Assembly: GCA_934663655.1 (NCBI GenBank)
Contig: CAKUKT010000163.1
Coordinates: forward strand, 1 to 6,294
Length of the DNA: 6,294 bases
Origin: an uncultured Victivallaceae bacterium
GTDB lineage: Bacteria; Verrucomicrobiota; Lentisphaeria; Victivallales; Victivallaceae
Direction of reading: 5' to 3'
The notes below the pieces were generated by a model, which saw nothing but the letters and a program-made list of their open reading frames with translations, did no database searches and had not been told where the DNA came from. Below are positions 1 to 4,986 of this stretch, piece after piece. Positions within the stretch are counted from its first letter, which is position 1, and every line of letters begins with the position of its first letter. A program made the position numbers and the translations under genes.

Positions 1-1
1 G

Positions 2-490
2 TCAGACGATGCGTTGTTGGATCGGATGGAACAGAAGCTGATTAAGGCAAAAGAAGAGTTTCTTTCTCGGGCACGTCCGGAGATGGAAGAAGCTATTTCT
101 GCGAGGCGGGAAGCGACACTGGAGCGGGACAAGGTTTACAAGGTAATTTTAACTATGAATGCCTTGAATGATGCTGTGTTCCTGAATGACAAGCTTAATA
201 GCCTGACAAGAGAAATTGATCGGTTGACGGCCAAAATAGACATGCTCAGCGAGCAAACGAAAGACACTTCGATTTACGACGATATTCATCAGGAACTTTA
301 TGTAATGCGCAATACTGCAAAGCTTCTGACGGAGGCGAGGGCGCACGATGATCGTATTGGATTAAGAAAAATGGTTCTCACCCACATCTCAAAGATTGAG
401 AATATAGGCGAGAACCGCTATCGTATCGAACCCTCCGCGAGTTCGTCTAACTGTAAGGAATGGTGGAGCATATCGGACTTGAACCGATGA
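2..490 (+). CDS. C-terminal part of a probable large serine recombinase (integrase), 5' end outside window
   Basis: Partial gene, open from the left window edge; about 162 residues are visible and the true start lies upstream. The visible part is highly charged and helical, with heptad-like runs (for example LNSLTREIDRLTAKIDMLSE), followed by a short segment ending near NRYRIEP. This pattern matches the coiled-coil and C-terminal end that follow the zinc-ribbon domain of large serine recombinases, which integrate and excise mobile elements. The catalytic domain is not in the window, so the call rests on this tail and on context. The last residues (WWSISDLNR) and the TGA stop are read from the antisense strand of the adjacent tRNA-Ala gene, as expected for an integrase gene abutting its attachment site. 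Composition is more AT-rich than the genes to the right, consistent with transfer. Another coiled-coil protein or a different recombinase class cannot be excluded. Confidence 0.6.
   Translation, partial: SDDALLDRMEQKLIKAKEEFLSRARPEMEEAISARREATLERDKVYKVILTMNALNDAVFLNDKLNSLTREIDRLTAKIDMLSEQTKDTSIYDDIHQELYVMRNTAKLLTEARAHDDRIGLRKMVLTHISKIENIGENRYRIEPSASSSNCKEWWSISDLNR
461..490. other. Probable attachment-site (att) junction in the tRNA-Ala 3' end
   Basis: The recombinase reading frame ends within the 3' part of tRNA-Ala, and composition changes across this point. Elements that target tRNA genes restore the 3' end with their own copy of the sequence, so the tRNA stays functional next to the integrase. 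The element would extend left of 461. The exact crossover point cannot be placed, because the partner repeat at the other end of the element is outside the window. Confidence 0.5.
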
Positions 491-537
491 CCCCCACACT
501 GCCAGTGTGGTGCTCTAGCCAACTGAGCTAATGCCCC
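461..537 (-). tRNA. tRNA-Ala (anticodon GGC)
   Basis: A complete 77-nt tRNA with encoded CCA folds on the minus strand. The acceptor stem is GGGGCAT with ATGCTCC and contains the G3-U70 pair that identifies alanine tRNAs. The D arm is GCTC/GAGC with a 9-nt loop, the anticodon stem CCACA/TGTGG encloses loop CTGGCAG, and the T arm ATCGG/CCGAT encloses TTCAAGT. The anticodon GGC corresponds to plus-strand positions 501-503. The discriminator base is A, followed by CCA at 461-463. The gene converges with the recombinase gene, whose final 30 nt, stop codon included, lie inside it. No T-tract terminator is visible just beyond the 3' end, as if the original downstream DNA had been displaced by the element. 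Confidence 0.97.
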
Positions 538-551
538 TCGCTTGTCCAGAT

Positions 552-580
552 AATATATCGCCGGCGATGACGATTGTCAA
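552..580 (-). promoter_or_regulatory. Sigma70-type promoter of tRNA-Ala
   Basis: On the minus strand a perfect -35 TTGACA (575-580) is followed by a 17-nt spacer and a -10 TATATT (552-557). The expected start is near 545, giving a leader of about 8 nt before the tRNA 5' end at 537. A/T-rich DNA directly upstream of the -35 (around 590-620) could act as an UP element, as is common for stable RNA promoters. Confidence 0.85.
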
Positions 581-590
581 ACTGTTTCGT

Positions 591-617
591 AAAAAAAAAG
601 CGTTTTTTATCGCTTTT
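591..617 (-). terminator. Weak hairpin with T-tract; possible terminator or UP-element DNA
   Basis: The arms AAAAGCG (596-602) and CGCTTTT (611-617) form a 7-bp stem with an 8-nt loop. Read on the minus strand, the stem is followed by further T residues to make a run of nine, which resembles an intrinsic terminator. The stem has only three G-C pairs, and no minus-strand gene to its right is convincing, so the A/T tract may instead serve the tRNA promoter just downstream. Confidence 0.3.
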
Positions 618-631
618 ACAATAAAATCGTC

Positions 632-660
632 GTTCCGGACGTTATACCGCATAACGGAAC
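632..660. repeat. Bulged inverted repeat (hairpin)
   Basis: GTTCC (632-636) and GTTAT (641-645) pair with ATAAC (651-655) and GGAAC (656-660), leaving GGAC bulged on one side and ACCGC as the loop. That gives ten pairs in two blocks. No T-tract follows on either strand, so it does not look like a terminator. Confidence 0.45.
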
Positions 661-827
661 CATTGACCGGATTCCGACTCCGTCCGGAGACCGACAAATC
701 CGGATTCCAGAACCTCCGCGGAATCGGCGGATTGTTCGGAACGAAACTGACGACGTTTAAAGAAAAATGGCGCGGGAGGCTGCCCCATTTCCGGCACTTC
801 GTTCGGGGAAATACCGCGACGGTGTGA

Positions 828-839
828 AATCCCGGGATT
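828..839. promoter_or_regulatory. 12-bp palindrome upstream of the operon promoter; candidate operator
   Basis: AATCCCGGGATT is a perfect palindrome ending 24 nt before the -35 box at 864. A related half site, TTCCGGGA, lies at 855-862, directly against the -35. The placement would suit an activator or repressor site, but nothing identifies a regulator, and short GC palindromes can occur by chance. Confidence 0.25.
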
Positions 840-863
840 ATTCGGTAAAACATATTCCGGGAC

Positions 864-892
864 TTGAATTAAGAACAAAGTAATGCTATAAT
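864..892 (+). promoter_or_regulatory. Sigma70-type extended -10 promoter for the TolC-def operon
   Basis: The -35 TTGAAT (864-869) is followed by a 17-nt spacer and the consensus -10 TATAAT (887-892), with an extended -10 TG at 884-885. The region after it is very A/T-rich. Transcription would start near 899, leaving a 5' leader of about 60 nt before the ATG at 960. It is the only clear promoter seen ahead of the five-gene block. Confidence 0.8.
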
Positions 893-940
893 AATTAAAA
901 TAATATAAGAATATTCTCAACAACCATTTCCCAGTTCAGG

Positions 941-948
941 GAGAGGAG
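941..948 (+). promoter_or_regulatory. Ribosome binding site of the TolC-family gene
   Basis: GAGAGGAG ends 11 nt before the ATG at 960. This supports that start, which also yields a proper lipoprotein signal peptide. Confidence 0.7.
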
Positions 949-959
949 CGATTGACTTT

Positions 960-2690
960 ATGAAACGAACTATTCTTTGGGCCGGAGGAATTTCGGCACT
1001 CCTGCTTTCCGCGGTCAGCGGCTGTTACACCTATCCACCGCCGCCGGCAGCCACCAGTGAGAACATCTTCTCCCAGCGGGTCACCGATCAAAGCGATGAT
1101 ATGTTCAAGGATATCAAACTCCTGACGCTTCGCCAGGCGCAGCAGATCGCCATCAAAAACAATCCGACTTACATCGCCGCCTATTATTCGGTGGTCGCGG
1201 CGCACATGCGTTATCTGCAGGCATTCGGCGGCTATGCGCCGACGATCAGTGCCGGGTTTCAACTGCAGAATTCCGACAGCTGGATCACCCATTCGGTGAA
1301 TAATTCTTCGGTCAATGGAAGTTCTCCGCGTACCAGAAGTTTCAGCACCAACACTTCGGTGACCGCCACGCTGCTGCTTTTTGACGGCTTCGCCCGCGAA
1401 CTCGGCTGGATGATCGCCGAACACAGCGAAAACTATCAGAAGCTGCTCGAGGAAGATCAGTGCCGCACCATGATGCAGTCGGTGGCTTACGCTTACAATA
1501 CCGTGCTGCTCGCCATCGAGAACCGCCGCATTGCCAGTGAGGACCGGAAGTTCCAGCTCTCTTCGCTTGAAGATACGCAGCACAAGTTCGAGGCCGGAGC
1601 GGTGCCGCTCAGTGATGTGCTGAACTTCGAAATTCTGATGAACAACGCTGACGTGGATATGATCAATGCCGACTACCAGTATGAGGTAGCGGTTTATGCG
1701 CTGGCGGTGCTGATGGGATATCCGGACGGCACTCTGCCGGCTCACGTTGAGTTTCCGACGGAACTCGGTGGCGAATTTCCTGAACTTGACGCCGTGGAAG
1801 TATACCTCGACGCCGCGCTGGCCAACCGTCCCGACCTCAAAGCTTATCGCGAACAGCTGACCATCGCCCGTTATCAGATGTATCAGACTTACAGCGCTTA
1901 TTCGCCTACCGTCAATGCGTTTGCCAGCTTCGGCTATGATACCGGTCTTACCCGTTATTCGGGTTGGGGAAGCTCCCGGCCGCACTCCTATAGTGAATCT
2001 CCCAGCTTCGGCTACGGGATCAGCGCCAACTGGACGATCTTCAACGGCTTCACCCGTTACAACACCATGCGTGAATATCAGGCGTTGGTGGCGGTCGCTG
2101 ATTATCAGGTCGCGGCGCAATGGTTCACGGTGGTCGGGGAAGTTCGTTCTGCCTATGCGAACTACGTGCAGAGCGTTCGACAGACCCGCATTTATGAACG
2201 GAGCCGTGATCTCTCTGCTAAGCAGCGGGATCTGGTCGACGAGCAGTACCGGGCCGGCGATGTGGAGTTGACCCGGCTCAACGAGGCGCAGCGGGACTTC
2301 GTCTCCGCCGAAACCAACCTCGCGTCGAGCTACATCAACATTCAGAACGCCAAAGCTCAGCTTGATGCCGCGGTTGGTGCCAATTCCGCCGATTATTACA
2401 TAACGCATGACAGTGATACCGGTACTCCGGGATTGCAGAATGTGCCCCGGGACGCGTCGATCCAGCCCGATCAGACCAATCCGGTGTCGGCGCCGTCCGA
2501 ACCCGCGGTTCCTGCGGCGCCTGCCGCAGCGAATGATTCGAAACCCGCCGCGGCCGTTTCGACGGCTGCGACTGAAGCGGCTGAATCCGTCGCTCCCGCC
2601 GCGCCGGTTGAAAACACCGCGGCGAAAGCAGCGGATAGCGCGGCTCCGGCGATTCCCGATTCTCCGACCGCTGCTCCGGCCGGAAAATAA
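960..2690 (+). CDS. TolC-family outer membrane efflux lipoprotein with Ala/Pro-rich tail
   Basis: A 576-residue outer-membrane channel protein of the TolC/OEP family; such proteins form the exit duct of tripartite efflux pumps or type I secretion systems. The N-terminus is a lipoprotein signal peptide (KR, then a hydrophobic stretch) with lipobox VSGC and lipid-bearing Cys22. Two OEP repeats follow, at about 55-255 (from LTLRQAQQIAIKNNP) and about 277-472 (from VYLDAALANRPDLKAYREQL). Each carries the family's turn-strand motif, LLFDGFAR at 139-146 and TIFNGFTRY at 359-367. Residues 508-576 are an unusual tail with 27 Ala and 12 Pro, probably disordered and periplasmic. It is the first gene after the promoter. 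No membrane-fusion or inner-membrane pump gene lies in the window, so its substrate and partner are unknown. The start is fixed by the SD at 941-948 and the signal peptide. Confidence 0.9.
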   Translation: MKRTILWAGGISALLLSAVSGCYTYPPPPAATSENIFSQRVTDQSDDMFKDIKLLTLRQAQQIAIKNNPTYIAAYYSVVAAHMRYLQAFGGYAPTISAGFQLQNSDSWITHSVNNSSVNGSSPRTRSFSTNTSVTATLLLFDGFARELGWMIAEHSENYQKLLEEDQCRTMMQSVAYAYNTVLLAIENRRIASEDRKFQLSSLEDTQHKFEAGAVPLSDVLNFEILMNNADVDMINADYQYEVAVYALAVLMGYPDGTLPAHVEFPTELGGEFPELDAVEVYLDAALANRPDLKAYREQLTIARYQMYQTYSAYSPTVNAFASFGYDTGLTRYSGWGSSRPHSYSESPSFGYGISANWTIFNGFTRYNTMREYQALVAVADYQVAAQWFTVVGEVRSAYANYVQSVRQTRIYERSRDLSAKQRDLVDEQYRAGDVELTRLNEAQRDFVSAETNLASSYINIQNAKAQLDAAVGANSADYYITHDSDTGTPGLQNVPRDASIQPDQTNPVSAPSEPAVPAAPAAANDSKPAAAVSTAATEAAESVAPAAPVENTAAKAADSAAPAIPDSPTAAPAGK

Positions 2691-2702
2691 GTTGCTCTGA
2701 AG

Positions 2703-3296
2703 ATGCTGTTCAAATCGCGGAAACTGCATGTCGTCCGTACCGCCGGGGACCCGGTGCTGGCCGGAGCCGCTGCGCCGGTGGCGGAGGTGACTGGCGAGGT
2801 CAGGGAACTGGCCGCGGCGATGCTGGAGACGCTCGATATCTTCGACGGCATTGGTCTGGCGGCTCCGCAGGTCGGAGTCGCCTCCCGGCTGGTGGTGCTC
2901 AAGGTGCCGGCCCGGGAGAAGGGGGCGAAGTTGTCTTCGGGTGAAGCGCAGTTGTTGCCGCGCATGCCGCTGGTACTGGTCAATCCCGAGATCGTCGCAT
3001 CGAGTTCGGAAGTCGCCGAGCGCGAGGAAGGATGTCTTTCGGTGCCGGACATCTGGGCCAAAGTGGTGCGGCCGGCGGAGGTGACGTTGCGCGCTCATAC
3101 GCTGGACGGTGAACTTATTGAATGTGAGTGCGGTGGACTGCTGGCGCGCTGTCTGCAGCATGAGATCGATCATCTGGACGGAATCCTTTTCACTGATCGC
3201 CTGGCTCCGGCGGAACATCAACGGATCAGCGCCGAGCTGGAACGCCTGGTGGAATCGGGGGCGCGAACCGATTACCGGAGAGTGAGACGCCGATGA
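2703..3296 (+). CDS. def: Peptide deformylase
   Basis: A 197-residue cytoplasmic metalloenzyme that removes the formyl group from the N-terminal methionine of new proteins. All three family motifs are present: motif I GIGLAAPQ (49-56), motif II EGCLS (109-113) and motif III QHEIDHLDG (152-160). Metal ligands are Cys111, His153 and His157, and Glu154 is the catalytic base, so it should be active. Length is slightly above the bacterial norm of about 170, because of an insertion of about 14 residues near 71-87 between the motif I strand and VLVNPE, plus a short N-terminal extension. It starts 12 nt after the TolC-type gene, with only a weak upstream GAAG as ribosome site, and its TGA overlaps the next ATG (ATGA). 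fmt, its frequent neighbour elsewhere, is not present. Confidence 0.97.
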   Translation: MLFKSRKLHVVRTAGDPVLAGAAAPVAEVTGEVRELAAAMLETLDIFDGIGLAAPQVGVASRLVVLKVPAREKGAKLSSGEAQLLPRMPLVLVNPEIVASSSEVAEREEGCLSVPDIWAKVVRPAEVTLRAHTLDGELIECECGGLLARCLQHEIDHLDGILFTDRLAPAEHQRISAELERLVESGARTDYRRVRRR

Positions 3297-4222
3297 ATTA
3301 TGATGTGCGTCCGATTGGTTTCTGGAGCGCGCTCATCGGCACCTGCCGCGGAGTGGCGCTCTTTCCGGCTCTGGTGAAGAACTCCTGGCTCCGGGTGGTA
3401 TGGCATTGGATTGTGATGATACTGATCTGTTCGGCCGCCATCGCCTGGGGGGAATATCGGCAGATCAGGCCGGTTATCAATGCGGGGGAGCTGGCGTTCA
3501 CGGAGACGTTCGGCGAACACCTGTTCAACTCGGAAACCGGTATGCGTCCCGAACGCGAGCCCGCCCGCGCCAGGCAGCTTCCGCTGCCTCAGAACGGAAT
3601 GCTCTATTACACGGGAGACGAACCGGTGGGGCCGGTTCTGGCCGGAGACGAACTGGAAAAACTCGGTTATTTCCTCATCTGGGCTCCGGGCGGGTTGTTG
3701 ATGTCATTCCGGGTGGAAAACGGGGGATGGCTGACTTCGAAGTGGCAGCATTCCGCGACGGAGATGATGTCGGCCGGGTTCGGGGTGCCGCTGGACGACC
3801 AGAGCATGGCCGCTCTCGCTTCTGAACTTCCTTCGGCCCGCCAGTGGTTTGTCGGCCGTAATGTGGAGGCGACGGCGACGCTGTTTGATTCTCTGCGTTC
3901 TGCGATGGGGTTATGTCTGTTTCTCGGCAATGTGCTGATTTTGTCGGCACTTGCATTGTTTGTGACGGCGCTCTTCTCGCTGATGTACCGTCTTTTCGGG
4001 GCGAGACGGATGCGTCATCTCCGGGTGTCGGATTACTGGAAAATCGGTATTTACTCGAGTTTTCCGGTGATGCTGGTGGCCGGATGTTTTCCGGCGCTGG
4101 CGTTGCCTTTTCTCAACTACGGTACGGTATATGTTTTCGGTCTGGCGGTCTACTGGATGATCGCCGCCAACAGTGTGGAGGCCGCTGCCGAGCGGAACAG
4201 CGATGAGCATGGACAAGAATGA
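3293..4222 (+). CDS. Four-helix inner-membrane protein of unknown function
   Basis: A 309-residue membrane protein I do not recognise with certainty. Hydrophobic segments lie at about 34-53, 204-231, 250-270 and 274-293. Between the first and second is a soluble region of about 150 residues, probably on the periplasmic side, with a weakly hydrophobic stretch near 125-138 (GYFLIWAPGGLL). A basic loop (FGARRMRHLR) follows the second helix and should be cytoplasmic. The layout of one helix, a large outer loop and three C-terminal helices resembles DUF1189-type proteins; that link is only an impression. The C-terminus is short, charged and Ala/Glu-rich. Its ATG overlaps the def stop by 4 nt and its end overlaps the next gene by 20 nt, so its translation is probably coupled to both neighbours. 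No catalytic motif is visible. Confidence 0.8.
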   Translation: MNYDVRPIGFWSALIGTCRGVALFPALVKNSWLRVVWHWIVMILICSAAIAWGEYRQIRPVINAGELAFTETFGEHLFNSETGMRPEREPARARQLPLPQNGMLYYTGDEPVGPVLAGDELEKLGYFLIWAPGGLLMSFRVENGGWLTSKWQHSATEMMSAGFGVPLDDQSMAALASELPSARQWFVGRNVEATATLFDSLRSAMGLCLFLGNVLILSALALFVTALFSLMYRLFGARRMRHLRVSDYWKIGIYSSFPVMLVAGCFPALALPFLNYGTVYVFGLAVYWMIAANSVEAAAERNSDEHGQE

Positions 4223-4949
4223 TTTTCTGCGGATGCCGGTCTGGTATCCGGTTCTGGCCGAACATGCGTTTGTGACTTCGTTTGTGAAGTTGCGCCCGGA
4301 GGCGATCGGAGCGCTGGCCGCGGGGGCGGGCGGGAAGAGCGCCCCCGGCAAGGAGTGGGAGAAGGTGGTGCGTTCCGTGATCGCCGACCTGGCCGCTCCG
4401 ATGGCGGGAATCCCCGGCAATTGTTTTACCTCGGTGGACAAGTGTTCGCCGACCGACACAGAACGCTTTGAACTCAAACGCGGGGCGGTTTATTCGCCGC
4501 AGAGCGCGTGGCGTTTCCTCGCTTCCAGCGCGAAGGTGCGCGCCGCCGCCGACCGGGGTGAGGTGGAATACATCTGTCTGCGGCCGTTCCGTCGGATCAC
4601 CTGGCCGCGTGAATTTCGGCTTTTCATCCGGGGCGGGCAGCTCAACGCGATGAGTCAGTACCATCTGATCCGTCATTTCCGGCGCCTGGAGGGGATGCGG
4701 CGTCACTACTGGCGTCTGGTTTCGAAATTCATCGATTCGATCGCTTGGAAGTTGCCCGCGGAAGATCTGGTGATGGACATCTACATCACCAGCGAGGAGA
4801 AGGTGTTGATCATCGACCTCAACTGCTGGGGAGAGCCGACCGATCCGTTGTTGCTGCGCCGGTGGGATCGCGACTGGAGTGAACCGGCGGGAATCGTGCT
4901 GATGGCTCCGCCGGCCAAGCTCCACGGGGATGTGAACGTTTCTTTCTGA
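4203..4949 (+). CDS. D123/CDC123-family protein (ATP-grasp-like)
   Basis: A 248-residue protein carrying the ordered motifs of the D123/CDC123 family, as I know it. These are an N-terminal aromatic segment (MPVWYPVLAEHAF), SPTD at 82-85 for the family SPKD, ICLRPF (124-129), EFRLFI (137-142) with NAMSQY (148-153), then VMDIYI (190-195) and IIDLNCWGEPTDPLLL (203-218). Asp205 and Asn207 sit where the ATP-grasp metal ligands are expected. In eukaryotes this family assembles initiation factor eIF2; bacteria lack eIF2, so the role here is unknown. The usual PKLN segment before SPKD reads TSVD here, so the lysine expected in that segment is Ser77. The start at 4203 overlaps the previous gene by 20 nt; Met at 4209 is an alternative, and neither has a strong SD. 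No signal peptide is visible, so it is probably cytoplasmic. Confidence 0.82.
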   Translation: MSMDKNDFLRMPVWYPVLAEHAFVTSFVKLRPEAIGALAAGAGGKSAPGKEWEKVVRSVIADLAAPMAGIPGNCFTSVDKCSPTDTERFELKRGAVYSPQSAWRFLASSAKVRAAADRGEVEYICLRPFRRITWPREFRLFIRGGQLNAMSQYHLIRHFRRLEGMRRHYWRLVSKFIDSIAWKLPAEDLVMDIYITSEEKVLIIDLNCWGEPTDPLLLRRWDRDWSEPAGIVLMAPPAKLHGDVNVSF

Positions 4950-4971
4950 ATTGGCAGTGTGAGAGCGCCGG

Positions 4972-4977
4972 AAGGAG
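4972..4977 (+). promoter_or_regulatory. Ribosome binding site deciding a GTG start at 4987
   Basis: AAGGAG stands 9 nt before GTG 4987, the best Shine-Dalgarno match in the intergenic stretch after the D123 gene. The in-frame ATG codons at 5011, 5059 and 5062 have only poor sites (GGGG-like before 5059). Confidence 0.55.
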
Positions 4978-4986
4978 TGGGAAGAG

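Larger units (their letters stand above)
538..959. other. Intergenic region between tRNA-Ala and the TolC operon
   Basis: This 422-base stretch has no protein gene I can support. The open frames in it lack credible ribosome sites, overlap the tRNA or its promoter, and match nothing I recognise. It holds the tRNA promoter (552-580), an A/T-tract hairpin (591-617), a bulged hairpin at 632-660 (GTTCC..GTTAT paired with ATAACGGAAC), two copies of CCGGATTCC (667-675 and 700-708), the palindrome TCCGCGGA near 714-721, a 6-bp inverted repeat ATTTCC/GGAAAT (787-812), the palindrome AATCCCGGGATT (828-839) and the operon promoter (864-892). The middle part (about 630-860) could be a structured RNA, a decayed repeat or plain spacer. 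Confidence 0.6.

Noticed and set aside
531..827. 98-codon plus-strand frame in the intergenic region
   Set aside because: It starts inside the tRNA 5' end, reads through the tRNA promoter and has no ribosome site or recognisable product.
515..853. 112-codon minus-strand frame overlapping the tRNA
   Set aside because: It runs into the tRNA gene and covers its promoter, with no recognisable domain or ribosome site.
871..920. Divergent minus-strand promoter (TTGAGA with an A/T-rich -10)
   Set aside because: The best -10 at the right spacing, TAATTA, matches the consensus poorly, and the A/T-rich DNA is explained by the plus-strand promoter.
642..923. 93-codon minus-strand frame with a hydrophobic start
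   Set aside because: It begins at TTG without a convincing Shine-Dalgarno. The hydrophobic start comes from the A/T-rich promoter of the opposite strand, and the rest is unlike any family I know.
936..3221. 761-codon open frame on the minus strand
   Set aside because: It lies wholly antisense to the TolC-type and def genes, whose products are clear. The translation is Arg/His-rich, with no recognisable domain, and is an effect of GC-biased codons on the other strand.
4173..4202. Upstream in-frame ATG for the D123 gene
   Set aside because: It would deepen the overlap with the preceding gene to 50 nt and add ten residues unlike a family N-terminus. Met at 4203 fits the coupled overlap better.
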